Of a DNA stretch of 64,000 nucleotides, positions 1-7,967 are shown one piece after another. Each line of letters opens with the position of its first letter. The stretch's first letter is position 1. The stretch comes from Terriglobia bacterium. GTDB taxonomy: Bacteria > Acidobacteriota > Terriglobia > Terriglobales > Acidobacteriaceae. Where the stretch lies: assembly GCA_020073465.1 (NCBI GenBank), contig JAIQFC010000005.1, positions 124,001 through 188,000 of the forward strand, given 5' to 3'. Position numbers and translations under genes: made by a program. Below the pieces are notes generated by a model that saw only the letters and a program-made list of their open reading frames with translations, searched no databases and was not told where the DNA came from.

Positions 1-2
1 AG

Positions 3-24
3 AAATGTTCCGACAGGAACATTT
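3..24. promoter_or_regulatory. Perfect inverted repeat upstream of the BrnA-like gene
   Basis: The arms AAATGTTCC and GGAACATTT are exact reverse complements separated by the 4-nt spacer GACA. The site is 45 bp before the start codon of the antitoxin-like gene, and a TATAAT hexamer sits at 59-64. BrnA-type antitoxins are known to repress their own operons, so this is a candidate operator. The binding role is inference. Confidence 0.4.
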
Positions 25-68
25 TGTACTGGCTGAAAAGTATGTACAGAAATATACATATAATCTAA

Positions 69-347
69 ATGAAACATAAGGCAACAATTACGGCGGCTGC
101 AGCGGGACGACGAAAACCTAAGCGGCAAAGAATCAGCCTGAGTGCCTCGGGGGAGGAACCGAAGCGGGCGCATCCGACGATGGAGGAAATTCTCGGGCTA
201 TACAAGCCGCGCAAGAAACCGGTCACGCTGCGGCTGGACGCGGACGTGCTCGACTGGTTCAAGAAACCGGGGCACGGTTATCAGACGCGCATCAATCGGG
301 CGCTGCGCAAGGTGATGAGGGAAGAAAAGAAAGAGCTGGGCGAGTGA
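69..347 (+). CDS. BrnA-like antitoxin, CopG/RHH type
   Basis: This 92-aa protein ends in the block typical of BrnA antitoxins: PVTLRLDADVLDWFKK followed by GYQTRINRALRKVM (about residues 51-85). It forms a short ribbon-helix-helix DNA-binding unit. The first 40 residues are basic and low in complexity. BrnA normally neutralises a BrnT ribonuclease and represses the shared operon. No BrnT gene is visible, but only 68 bases lie upstream, so a partner could be just outside the window. A TATAAT at 59-64 lies 4 nt before the ATG with no clear ribosome binding site, so the transcript may be nearly leaderless or start further upstream. The family call is good; toxin-antitoxin activity is unproven. 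Confidence 0.65.
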   Translation: MKHKATITAAAAGRRKPKRQRISLSASGEEPKRAHPTMEEILGLYKPRKKPVTLRLDADVLDWFKKPGHGYQTRINRALRKVMREEKKELGE

Positions 348-422
348 GGAAGAGTCCCCACTTCTCGCAAAAGACGCGAGAAATGGGGCACCCGGCAACA
401 GCAAGTTGCCGACCTGAAAAAG

Positions 423-677
423 TTGGCAGACGATGAGCAACAGCAAATCAAGAAACTCACTGACCAAATACAAGCCGATAGCGCTGCTGCAATTCAGGCA
501 AAGGCCGACGATGCCGCAGCCACTCTTCAAGCGAAGAATGCCGCTCACACCGCTGGCCTGAAGAGTGGGATTGCGATTGGTGTTGTTGGAGCGTTGGTGT
601 TGCTCGGGTTGATCTTTGGTATCAAGAAACTGACGCAGAGATTCTCGGTAGTAAAGAAACCACAGGTTCCTGCATAG
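423..677 (+). CDS. Small coiled-coil membrane protein
   Basis: I do not recognise this 84-aa product. Residues 1-45 are rich in Gln, Ala, Lys and Asp and look like an amphipathic coiled coil. A hydrophobic segment (SGIAIGVVGALVLLGLIFGI, about 48-67) follows, then a basic tail, so it is probably anchored with its coil in one compartment. The start is TTG; there is no ATG or GTG in frame before it. The frame runs open back to the stop of the BrnA-like gene and also looks protein-like there (QQQVADLKK), so the true N-terminus is uncertain. Confidence 0.45.
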   Translation: MADDEQQQIKKLTDQIQADSAAAIQAKADDAAATLQAKNAAHTAGLKSGIAIGVVGALVLLGLIFGIKKLTQRFSVVKKPQVPA

Positions 678-1008
678 AAGTTGTACTTCAACCACACTCG
701 GGTTGACCTGAATCTCACCCGGTCATCCGCGTTCATGCAGCGGCTTCCTATGCGCCGCGTTGGACCTTGCCGCGAGGCCGTGGACCAGACTGTGATCCAC
801 AGACCCAAGGGCCGCATCCCAACTCAAACCGAGCCAATTCCCTTGACGCCGTGTTGAAGGCCGGTGGCCTTGGACCGGACTGCGCGGTGCTGTGAGTGTG
901 CCTCGGTCTAACACTTCTCAGCAGTCTGAGTGTATCCAAGATCACAGACTGCGCCGTTTGCTCGACGATAGGATACCAACTTTGGAGAGTGAAATCAGGA
1001 GAGACAAA
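678..1008. other. Non-coding stretch
   Basis: About 330 bases with no convincing ORF on either strand. The frames present have no ribosome binding site and no recognisable protein pattern. I see no clear repeat or terminator here. Confidence 0.4.
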
Positions 1009-1185
1009 ATGGGCAATGTGATAACCATTCAAGGAATGTGTGCAGGACAACCTTGCAAGCACGGCCCCGGCAATCAGATCATAATGCGCGAAGACGAAGT
1101 GGTCACAGTTGACGGCAAAACATATCACAAGGGTTGCGAACCAACAGAGAAGGAGCGTGAAGCAAGGAGAAACTCATACACATAA
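1009..1185 (+). CDS. Small Cys/His protein, possible zinc binder
   Basis: A 58-aa protein of unknown function. The ATG at 1009 is preceded by AGGAGAG at a good distance, which favours it over an upstream in-frame start at 892. It contains C11, C16, H18, H40 and C43 (MCAGQPCKHG ... YHKGC), spaced so that a single metal-binding knuckle is possible. A charged C-terminal helix (EPTEKEREARR) follows. It lies 20 bp upstream of a small membrane protein on the same strand, so the two may be cotranscribed. Metal binding is inferred only from residue spacing. Confidence 0.5.
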   Translation: MGNVITIQGMCAGQPCKHGPGNQIIMREDEVVTVDGKTYHKGCEPTEKEREARRNSYT

Positions 1186-1205
1186 GGCCATTCACTTCTC
1201 ACCCA

Positions 1206-1415
1206 ATGAAAACCTTCGCAAAAACGGTGATTACAGTCCTAGTCAGCGGAATTATCGCCCCACTGTTCATTTTCACTGTTTTGAAGGGCGCCAATGATGC
1301 TTTCTTTGAACCGCCGATTCATGTGTCCGACAGGACTTTCCTCATCAGCTATGCTGTATTGGGCTTAGGAACAATGATCTGGGCAGTGTACTACCTGATG
1401 AGGAATCGAAACTGA
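1206..1415 (+). CDS. Small two-TM membrane protein
   Basis: This 69-aa protein has two hydrophobic segments (about residues 5-27 and 45-64) joined by a short polar loop, and ends MRNRN. The positive N-terminus and C-terminus suggest both ends are cytoplasmic. It follows the Cys/His mini-protein by 20 bp on the same strand. I recognise no family. Confidence 0.5.
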   Translation: MKTFAKTVITVLVSGIIAPLFIFTVLKGANDAFFEPPIHVSDRTFLISYAVLGLGTMIWAVYYLMRNRN

Positions 1416-1470
1416 CCCAGTACCGGAGTGCGTTTCTTCTCTTCCTCTGCGAGATAATCAACGATGGGTG

Positions 1471-1740
1471 TCATTGTGTTCCTTTCAAGCGTAGGTTGCC
1501 CACTGCGATGCACATGTAGAGCATGTTGACTGCTGTCTTCTTCATATTGGTTAAGCAGAGCCAGTCCTGAGCCAACCCCGGCTTGCTCCATAACTCTTTC
1601 TCAGCCGTGGCGATTTCCTCATCTGTTGCTGCTAGCTCATTGAAGTGTTCCTGAATCATCTCCCCGATTTGTCTTTCACGTCTTGCCCGTCTCGAAACTT
1701 CCTCAGGCACACCCGACGGATCACCGATAAACTTAACCAT
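1471..1740 (-). CDS. Hypothetical protein, charged helical
   Basis: An 89-aa protein with a strong ribosome binding site (GGAGGTGG five bases before the ATG on the minus strand). The first 60 residues are highly charged and predicted helical (RRARRERQIGEMIQEHFNEL). The C-terminal third is more hydrophobic (NMLYMCIAVGNL). It converges with the small membrane protein ending at 1415. No family recognised. Confidence 0.5.
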   Translation of the reverse strand: MVKFIGDPSGVPEEVSRRARRERQIGEMIQEHFNELAATDEEIATAEKELWSKPGLAQDWLCLTNMKKTAVNMLYMCIAVGNLRLKGTQ

Positions 1741-2151
1741 TGACCACCTCCACTCTCAGACTAGCAACCACGCGGCAGGCGCGGAAGGCACCTCTGTGGA
1801 GTTGCAGGCGCACGATGGTGGAGCGAACAGAAGGCTTACCAAATTTCAACCAACCTCGAATCCCTTGCATGTTGAAAAGTTACTGCCACTTAACTGCCAG
1901 TTCTCTCCCGAATTGCTCCAAAACTGCCAGTTTCGACCCGCTCGGACCCGCGTAAACCGCTGATTCCAGACACACCGGCTTTTCCGCCTTCGATTTGAAG
2001 ACCGGGACGATCACCGGACCGCATGCGCTTCCGTGGGCAGTTTCACCGTTCCCATCACAGAAAAATGCCACGGATCAACGCGCCTTCACGGACCGAGAGA
2101 AACATCTCCTCACATCCGTGATCGTCCGTGCAATTCCGTGGCCGGTTCGGG
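1741..2151. other. Non-coding stretch
   Basis: About 410 bases between the divergent hypothetical gene and the peroxiredoxin stop. Short frames are present, but none has a ribosome binding site plus protein-like composition. It contains the end of the accessory block and probably the peroxiredoxin 3' untranslated region. Confidence 0.4.
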
Positions 2152-2841
2152 TTACTTCGGCTGGGGCACAATCCGCAAATACGGCCTCGGCGCCTTCCAG
2201 CCGCCAGGATATTTCTGCTGTGCTTCCTCGTTCGACACAGACGGCAGGATGATGACATCGTCACCGTCCTTCCAGTTCACCGGCGTGGCAACTTTGTGCT
2301 TGGCGGTGAGTTGCATCGAGTCCAGGACCCGCAGGATTTCGTCGAAGTTGCGGCCAGTACTCATCGGATAACTGAGTTGAAGCTTGATCTTCTTGTCCGG
2401 ACCGATGACGAACACGGTCCGCACGGTCGCGTTGTCGGCGGCGGTGCGTCCTTCGCAGCTCTCACCGGCCTCCGCCGGCAGCATGCCGTAGAGCTTGGCA
2501 ACCTCAAGCTTCGGGTCGCCGATCATCGGATAGTTCACCTTGTATCCCTGCGTTTCCTCGATGTCGGCTGCCCACTTGCCGTGGTTGGTGACAGGGTCGA
2601 CGCTCAGGCCGATGATCTTGGTGTTTCGCTTGGCGAATTCCGGCTGTAGTTTGGCCATATAGCCGAGTTCCGTGGTGCACACGGGTGTGAAGTCTTTAGG
2701 ATGGGAAAACAGAATCGCCCATCCATCGCCGATCCATTGGTGAAAGTGAACGGTGCCCTGCGTGGTCTCTGCCGTGAAATCGGGGGCCGTCTCGTTAATT
2801 CGGGGAACGTGCGTGGTTTCGGTTGCCGTCGCGCTGCTCAT
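2152..2841 (-). CDS. 1-Cys peroxiredoxin, Prx6 family
   Basis: Peroxiredoxins of this family reduce hydrogen peroxide and alkyl hydroperoxides through one peroxidatic cysteine. The 229-aa protein shows the active-site motif PKDFTPVCTTEL with the peroxidatic Cys at residue 55, and the conserved Arg in the RTVFVIGPDKKIK strand. The long C-terminal extension after residue 160 (NWKDGDDVIILPSVSNEEA) is characteristic of Prx6 and separates it from 2-Cys AhpC. No resolving Cys appears in the usual C-terminal position. It is monocistronic on the minus strand, with a good GGAGAG ribosome binding site. Its leader carries a terminator-like hairpin (2917-2952), which may matter for expression. Cytoplasmic; no signal peptide. 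Confidence 0.9.
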   Translation of the reverse strand: MSSATATETTHVPRINETAPDFTAETTQGTVHFHQWIGDGWAILFSHPKDFTPVCTTELGYMAKLQPEFAKRNTKIIGLSVDPVTNHGKWAADIEETQGYKVNYPMIGDPKLEVAKLYGMLPAEAGESCEGRTAADNATVRTVFVIGPDKKIKLQLSYPMSTGRNFDEILRVLDSMQLTAKHKVATPVNWKDGDDVIILPSVSNEEAQQKYPGGWKAPRPYLRIVPQPK

Positions 2842-2916
2842 GGTTCTCTCCTCGTAAATTCAATTCCTTCAAGTTCCGAAAGTGGCCCGCCGCCGCTCTT
2901 GATTCAGGGTGAATCG

Positions 2917-2952
2917 GAAAAAACGAAACCCACCCTCTCGCGACGGGTGGGT
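2917..2952 (-). terminator. Hairpin plus U-tract in the peroxiredoxin leader
   Basis: On the minus strand ACCCACCC pairs with GGGTGGGT around a 9-nt loop, followed by TTTCGTTTTTT. This is a convincing intrinsic terminator about 75 nt upstream of the peroxiredoxin start codon and on the same strand. No gene is visible upstream on this strand, so it may be an attenuator rather than the end of another transcript. Confidence 0.55.
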
Positions 2953-3174
2953 CTGGGAAAAATCTCTTGCCCCTACCCACACGCCGGTGCCCGCATACAA
3001 CAACACATGAGGCCGGCAAGGGGGGCAATCACGCTAGTTAGGATAAAAGCGGCATAAGCCGCTGTCAAACGCAGAGCCCCATCGGCAACGCGGCTCTCGC
3101 AGCTTTTCTGCATCGCAATGGCGGTCGGCAGCATCTGTCACTGCGTTGCCAAACCTGCAGCGGGGGAGGGTTCA

Positions 3175-4068
3175 ATGAGCGGACAAACGCGCCGGTTGGC
3201 GATGACACAGTGGGATGTCTTCTCGTCCCGGCCGCTTGAGGGTAATTCTCTCGCGGTGTTTTCGGACGCCCGCGGGCTCACTGACGCCGAAATGCAGTCG
3301 ATCGCCAAGGAAATGAATCTGTCGGAGACCACGTTCATTCTTCCGCGGGACGCTGCGACGGAGCGCGAACGGGGCGTACGCGTCAGGATCTTCACGGTTC
3401 AGGAGGAACTTCCGTTTGCCGGACATCCCACGCTGGGGACAGCTTTCGCACTGCGCGCAGGCAATGGTGGGAACGAGATCTTCCTCGATTTGAACGTGGG
3501 CAAGGTTCCCGTGCGCTTTGAAGAGTCAGGCGGTCCGGCCGTCTTCGGAGAAATGACGCAGGTCGACCCGGTCTTTGGACGTGAACACAACCGCGAAGCA
3601 GTGGCGGGTGCGCTCGGATTACGACTGGAGGACTTCGATCCTTCCCTTCCCATTCAGACCGTCTCGACCGGCGTGGCTTTCGTAGTGACCCCCTTGAGAT
3701 CGTTGAGTGTGATCCAGAATTTGCGCGTCGATCTGAACCGCGCGGCTGAATACACGGCCAAGGCGGAAGGAAAGTTCTTCTACTTCGTGACCCGCGAGAC
3801 AGTGGACCACGAGGCTCGTTTGCACGCTCGCATGCTGTTCTACAACGGTGAAGACCCGGCCACGGGCTCTGCCGCCGGTTGCACCGCGGCGTGGATGGTG
3901 GCTCACGGCGTCGCGAAGCCCGACGAGCGGGTGCTCATTGAGCAAGGCGTTGAGATGAAGCGGCCGAGCCGCATCTTTGTGCGCGCTTCCCGCAGCGATA
4001 ACCGTGTAGTTAACGTTCGCGTTGGCGGGCACGCGGTGGAAGTGATGCGCGCTGAAGTTTTCCTGTGA
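3175..4068 (+). CDS. PhzF-family isomerase/epimerase-like protein
   Basis: The 297-aa product has the PhzF (diaminopimelate epimerase-like fold) signatures: an N-terminal strand followed by EGNSLAVF, then MNLSETTF containing the acidic residue that acts as catalyst in PhzF, FTVQEELPFAGHPTLG, and a C-terminal TGSAAG. PhzF itself isomerises a phenazine precursor; most relatives have unknown substrates, and no other phenazine genes are present. The ATG at 3175 is chosen because GGGGGAGGG precedes it by 5 nt; an in-frame ATG at 3118 lacks this. It stands alone between opposite-strand and unrelated genes. Family confident, substrate unknown. Confidence 0.85.
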   Translation: MSGQTRRLAMTQWDVFSSRPLEGNSLAVFSDARGLTDAEMQSIAKEMNLSETTFILPRDAATERERGVRVRIFTVQEELPFAGHPTLGTAFALRAGNGGNEIFLDLNVGKVPVRFEESGGPAVFGEMTQVDPVFGREHNREAVAGALGLRLEDFDPSLPIQTVSTGVAFVVTPLRSLSVIQNLRVDLNRAAEYTAKAEGKFFYFVTRETVDHEARLHARMLFYNGEDPATGSAAGCTAAWMVAHGVAKPDERVLIEQGVEMKRPSRIFVRASRSDNRVVNVRVGGHAVEVMRAEVFL

Positions 4069-4279
4069 ACCTCGTCCTGTAATCATCGAAAGAACGTGTT
4101 CACCCACGTGTCCGCCCAAAGATCAATAGCTAGAAAGTCCCATTAACATCGGCGACACTTTACAGCGGCACGTGCTTCCCGTTAGCATGCAATTCGCTCT
4201 GACATTCTTCATATTGAGAAAAGCTTCCGTTGGTCTTGTGCTGTGCTGATCCGGTCCGCCAGCGGAATGCAGACGGGAA

Positions 4280-4702
4280 ATGAAACCAAAACGGACGATC
4301 CTGTGTGTTGACGACAACGAGCAGTCACTCTCCCACCGCAAAATCATGCTGGAAACCCGCGGATACCGTGTCGTAAGCCTTTCTCGCGGCGAACAGGCGC
4401 TGGAGCGCTTCAAACAGGGTGGGATCGACCTCGTCCTGACCGACATGGCCATGCCCGGACTGGACGGCCCGCAACTGATTGCCGCCATCAAGACCCTCTC
4501 GCCGCACACTCCTGCCATCCTGATCTCCAGCAAGGTGCGCCTCTATAACCACGAATCGCAAGCCGACGTTTTTCTTGCCAAGGGAATGTATGCGCCCGCA
4601 GACCTGCTGGAGCGCATTCGGCTCCTGCTGGTTCGCAAGCGCGGTCCAAAACGCATGCAGCAGCGGCATGCGGCCTTCCCGCCTCAAGTCGGCGTTGCCT
4701 GA
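4280..4702 (+). CDS. Single-domain response regulator, CheY-like
   Basis: A 140-aa receiver protein. It has the acidic pair near residue 11 (CVDDNE), the phospho-acceptor Asp in LVLTDMAMPG (about residue 56), the Ser/Thr position in AILISSK and the conserved Lys in VFLAKG. There is no output domain; the last 25 residues are a basic tail. Such proteins relay phosphate or bind partners directly. No histidine kinase is adjacent; the nearest is at 45-47 kb. It ends 46 bp before the ABC ATPase start, so cotranscription is possible. Confidence 0.85.
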   Translation: MKPKRTILCVDDNEQSLSHRKIMLETRGYRVVSLSRGEQALERFKQGGIDLVLTDMAMPGLDGPQLIAAIKTLSPHTPAILISSKVRLYNHESQADVFLAKGMYAPADLLERIRLLLVRKRGPKRMQQRHAAFPPQVGVA

Positions 4703-4748
4703 GACGGCGTCCCTGCCTGCCAGTCTTCGTGTAAGATCGTCATCAAGC

Positions 4749-5453
4749 ATGGCCGAAGCGTTCATCCAAGCCAGAGATCTGCGCAAGACCTACCACGTGG
4801 GAAAGATCGAAGTGCAGGCGCTGCGCGGAATCTCGTTCAGTGTGCAAAAGGGCGAGTTCGTCAGCGTCGTAGGCCCGTCCGGCAGCGGCAAATCGACCCT
4901 CTTCTACTTGCTGGGCGGACTGACCCGCGCCGATTCGGGCAGCGTGGTCTTGGACGGCGATGACTTTGCCACGCTCTCTGACGCCGAGCGAACCCGCATG
5001 CGGAAGCGGAAGATCGGGTTCGTGTTCCAGAAGTTCAACCTGCTGCCCACTCTCGACGCTCGCTCCAACATCCTCATAGCGCAGGAAATCTCCGGCAATG
5101 GCCACCGCGATCCCGCGCATTTCGATCGCATCACCGGGTTGCTCGGCCTGACCAAGCGGCTCGGCCATCGTCCGGCCGAGTTGTCCGGCGGCGAGCAACA
5201 GCGAGTCGCTCTGGCGCGCGCTCTCGTGAACAAGCCGGCTGTAGTTCTCGCCGACGAACCCACTGGCAATCTCGATTCCAGGAACTCCGATATCGTGCTC
5301 AGCATGTTGCGTCAGTCGAACCACGAGTTGGGACAAACGGTTCTCATGATTACGCATAATCCCGAAGCCGCGAAGTATGGCGACCGGATCATCCACATGC
5401 GGGACGGCGAAATCGTGAGGCCGGAAGATGATCCGCAGTGGGCGCTGCACTGA
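4749..5453 (+). CDS. ABC transporter ATPase, MacB/LolD-like
   Basis: The 234-aa ATPase carries Walker A (GPSGSGKST, about residues 42-50), a Q-loop [10 protein letters not shown], signature [15 protein letters not shown], Walker [14 protein letters not shown] and the switch His in MITHNPE. This is the MacB/LolD/FtsE type that powers FtsX-like permeases for lipoprotein, peptide or drug export. The start at 4749 ([15 protein letters not shown]) fits the family; the longer in-frame extension to 4575 overlaps the receiver gene and is not protein-like. No permease follows. Orphan MacB-like permeases at 50-52.6 kb lack an ATPase, so a split system is possible but only inferred. Confidence 0.9.
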   Translation: MAEAFIQARDLRKTYHVGKIEVQALRGISFSVQKGEFVSVVGPSGSGKSTLFYLLGGLTRADSGSVVLDGDDFATLSDAERTRMRKRKIGFVFQKFNLLPTLDARSNILIAQEISGNGHRDPAHFDRITGLLGLTKRLGHRPAELSGGEQQRVALARALVNKPAVVLADEPTGNLDSRNSDIVLSMLRQSNHELGQTVLMITHNPEAAKYGDRIIHMRDGEIVRPEDDPQWALH

Positions 5454-5478
5454 GGTTTGCCGGTCGCCGGCGCTGCAC

Positions 5479-5508
5479 GTTGCCGCGCCAGAACGCGTCA
5501 TTTATAAT
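5479..5508 (+). promoter_or_regulatory. Promoter of the tRNA genes
   Basis: TTGCCG at 5479-5484 and TATAAT at 5503-5508 with an 18-bp spacer, 12 bp before the mature tRNA-Gly 5' end. This matches a sigma-70-type promoter in sequence, spacing and position. Confidence 0.6.
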
Positions 5509-5520
5509 CGTTTTTGCTGA

Positions 5521-5595
<75 letters not shown>

Positions 5596-5668
5596 GATTT
5601 CGCCTCTTCAGACCTGCTGTTCCCCGCGGATGGACTTTTTTCGGCCGGAACGCTAACGTAGTGGCAGG

Positions 5669-5743
5669 GGCGCGGTACCCAAGTGGTAAGGGAGAGGTCT
5701 GCAAAACCTTTATGCGTCGGTTCGATTCCGACCCGCGCCTCCA
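5669..5743 (+). tRNA. tRNA-Cys (GCA), integration target
   Basis: The acceptor GGCGCGG pairs with CCGCGCC, the anticodon loop CTGCAAA gives GCA, the T loop is TTCGATT, and CCA is encoded. The last 49 bases (5695-5743) are repeated exactly at 15538-15586, so this is the attachment site of the element that follows. The gene remains intact at this end. Confidence 0.95.
5695..5743. repeat. Attachment site copy at the integrase end
   Basis: This is the 3' part of tRNA-Cys, from the anticodon stem to the encoded CCA. It is identical over 49 bases to 15538-15586; identity breaks one base before it (G versus A) and right after the CCA. Tyrosine integrases commonly use tRNA 3' ends in this way, and the integrase gene ends 142 bp inward. 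Confidence 0.9.
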
Positions 5744-5884
5744 GATTTCTCAACGCAGTAGCGTGCAGCGCTTGCACTTAGCTCGATTCCTTCCTTTGCG
5801 CTCGATTGCCCTCATTTGTGTTCAAACGAGTCTGTTTTGACATCGGAGTTGGCCCAAAGTTGGCCCAAGAATTCCGGAGGCTCA

Positions 5885-6979
5885 TCAGTTCACTTTCTCG
5901 CTGGCGTGCTGCCAGTCGAACTGCAGGTTCGCGGCCTGCGACTTTCGCATGGTTTCCGCGTAGGTGGCCATCGCCGCCTTCTTGTGTTCCTCGGTCGGGT
6001 GGACGTAACGCTGCACGATGCGAATGGAACTGTGACCGAGAATTGCGGCCAATGTGGCCAGGTCGATGCCGGCTTGCGCCATGCGCGTCGCGAAGGTGTG
6101 GCGCAGATCGTAGAGCACGAAGGCCAGCCCAGCTTTTTCGCACACTGCATTGTGAGCATTGTTCAATCGAGCAACATGCTCGCCGGCTTTGCGACTGGCG
6201 GGGAAAATCCAAGATGACTCAGCAGCCGTCATTCTGCGCGCGAGGATCTCCCGACTTTCCGGTGTCAGGTCCAGCGTGCGCCGCGCGGCGGTAGACTTCC
6301 CCCAGCGAATCTGCAGCTGGCCGCGTTCCAGGTCGACGTCCGATGAGCCGAGGGTCAACGCCTCTTCCGGCCGCATGCCTTGGTTCAGCATCAATCGCCC
6401 CAAGTCGAAAAGATCGCGGCGCCGTTCGGCGAAGCTGAAATATTTCTTCTCTTCCTCCGGAGTGAGCACGTGGATGCGGACCGCATCCCCCTCGGAAGGA
6501 ATCTTGACGCGACGGATAGGGTTGTCGCGCGTCCAGTTCTGCTGCATGGCATATTTGAAAAAGGTGCTGAGCGCATGCAGATCGTGGCGCAGCGTGATGT
6601 CGCGAACCTTGTGTTCGTTCACGCGCCAAGTTTTGTAGGCTTCAATCCTGCCTTCGTCGATCGCGCTGACCGGCTGCCGGGCGAAGAACACAATCGCGCT
6701 GGCCAGGCTGACTCTAATCCGCCGGCTGCTGTTGGGATGGTCGCGGTAATTGGCCAGGGTCCACTCGAAGAACTCCTTCGCGGCCGTGTTGAATTCCCGG
6801 ACAGCAACACGTTTGGTGGGCGCATGGCCCTCAAGGAGTGCTGTCCGGTGTTCGATTTCCTTGCGCAGGGCCGCGCTCTCGTTTCGTTGTGTGGCGGCCA
6901 AGCTTGTGCTTCCCGCGTAGTTGCGTCCGTCCAGCTGAAAGCGGTAATGCCACTTCCCGTTCTTGTTGCGCAGTGCCAT
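5885..6979 (-). CDS. int: Tyrosine recombinase (phage integrase)
   Basis: The 364-aa protein has a short N-terminal arm-binding region (about 1-60), a SAM-like core-binding domain (about 65-160) and a catalytic domain. Catalytic residues visible are Arg in LNQGMRPEEALTL, the RHTFATRMAQAG box, LGHSSIRIVQRY and the nucleophilic Tyr in QRYVHP near residue 330. It catalyses integration and excision between the tRNA-Cys att repeats. It is the last gene of the element and reads toward the tRNA, the usual arrangement. Its start overlaps the preceding HTH gene by about 149 bp in another frame. An upstream start cannot be excluded, but MALRNKNGKWHYRF is a typical integrase N-terminus. Confidence 0.93.
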   Translation of the reverse strand: MALRNKNGKWHYRFQLDGRNYAGSTSLAATQRNESAALRKEIEHRTALLEGHAPTKRVAVREFNTAAKEFFEWTLANYRDHPNSSRRIRVSLASAIVFFARQPVSAIDEGRIEAYKTWRVNEHKVRDITLRHDLHALSTFFKYAMQQNWTRDNPIRRVKIPSEGDAVRIHVLTPEEEKKYFSFAERRRDLFDLGRLMLNQGMRPEEALTLGSSDVDLERGQLQIRWGKSTAARRTLDLTPESREILARRMTAAESSWIFPASRKAGEHVARLNNAHNAVCEKAGLAFVLYDLRHTFATRMAQAGIDLATLAAILGHSSIRIVQRYVHPTEEHKKAAMATYAETMRKSQAANLQFDWQHASEKVN

Positions 6980-7235
6980 CGGTCACCTTCTGCAGCTTGG
7001 CTGCGAGCCACGCGTTGACGCGTTCTTTCGGGTACCAGATTTTTCTTCCGACCTTCAGGAATGGCGGTCCAACGTGCAGACAGCGCCAAGTCGCCAACGT
7101 CGCCGGCGAGATTTCCAGGTTCGAAGCCAACTCCTCGGGAGAGAGCAGCGTCTCTCTGAGGGTCAACTCCGAATCTGCCGCGCCGATCCTATCAGCAACG
7201 TCAAGCGCCGGGCTGTGATCTCGCGACAAACTCAT
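6831..7235 (-). CDS. Excisionase/AlpA-like helix-turn-helix protein
   Basis: Residues about 30-82 (LLSPEELASNLEISPATLATW, then FLKVGRKIWYPKERVNAWL) form the winged HTH seen in excisionases and AlpA-type regulators. Such proteins steer integrase directionality or activate the element. The last 50 residues are translated from the integrase N-terminal region in another frame and have no protein-like character. Thus the gene overlaps int by 149 bp, unusually long. Either the tail is a neutral run-on or a frameshift has removed an earlier stop. It directly precedes int, as xis genes often do. Confidence 0.7.
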   Translation of the reverse strand: MSLSRDHSPALDVADRIGAADSELTLRETLLSPEELASNLEISPATLATWRCLHVGPPFLKVGRKIWYPKERVNAWLAAKLQKVTDGTAQQEREVALPLSAGRTQLRGKHKLGRHTTKRERGPAQGNRTPDSTP

Positions 7236-7256
7236 GACAGCATTTCCCGATGTGGG

Positions 7257-7967
7257 CTACGCTTGCTTCTCGTACTGCCCGTTCCTTTGTGCTTCCAGAT
7301 GCTGTTCGACGCGCTGACACTCCGCGCGTTCCATGGGCTTGCGTTGCTGGATCTGGTCGATGGGCACGGGCGCCAGGCCGAGCTGCGCTGCCAGTTCTGC
7401 GGTGGTGGGGATGATGGGCGCCGCCTCATATCGTTTGCGGGGAACGCTGAGGCCCATCTTGCCTTTCCCCGACCAGCAGAGTGGCGCCGCATCCAGCTCC
7501 GCCAGTTTCTGTTTTATCCAGGCCGCGGTCTCGGCATTCGCTACCACCGTGCAGGGTTTGTGCGGACGCAGATTGCAATCGCAGCGCGCCACACGCCGGC
7601 CGCCATGCTCATCCACGGGGCCATGCTTCCAGCCGGATCCACTGCAATCCGCACAATGGGGATCGTGCACGGCGCGCGGCTTGGCGACGTCGGGCACGGG
7701 TGGGAGACATTCCCGTACCTCGGCGGCCGAGGCTAGAAATTTGTTCCAGGTCCAGGCCTTGCGCATGCCGGCATAGACGCGAGAGATCCCGCACTCGTGG
7801 ACGAGTTCCGCCATGTCCAGCACCCAGTATTCCTGATCTGCCGGGCTCAGCTTCTCCCATTGCGCGCGGCGGTGGGCCACGGCCGCGTTGAGCAGTTCCT
7901 TGAAGCTGACTATCTCAGCCGCCGATAAGCCGATCGAGCGGAGTTGTTCGTCGAGTGTTCCCTGCAT
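7257..7967 (-). CDS. Phage-type protein, possible replication helper
   Basis: A 236-aa protein of unrecognised family. The middle contains HCADCSGSGW ... ARCDCN (about residues 102-131), a zinc-finger-like Cys cluster similar in spacing to half of a DnaJ zinc repeat. Elsewhere it is helical and charged. GGAGG lies 8 nt before the ATG. It overlaps the 3' end of the 177-aa gene by 53 bp, so the two are translationally linked. In many phages a protein of this kind follows a DUF1376-like replication initiator, which would fit here but is only inference. Confidence 0.55.
   Translation of the reverse strand: MQGTLDEQLRSIGLSAAEIVSFKELLNAAVAHRRAQWEKLSPADQEYWVLDMAELVHECGISRVYAGMRKAWTWNKFLASAAEVRECLPPVPDVAKPRAVHDPHCADCSGSGWKHGPVDEHGGRRVARCDCNLRPHKPCTVVANAETAAWIKQKLAELDAAPLCWSGKGKMGLSVPRKRYEAAPIIPTTAELAAQLGLAPVPIDQIQQRKPMERAECQRVEQHLEAQRNGQYEKQA

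Noticed and set aside
3118..3174. The upstream start for the PhzF-like gene
   Set aside because: It has no Shine-Dalgarno; the ATG at 3175 does, and matches the family start.
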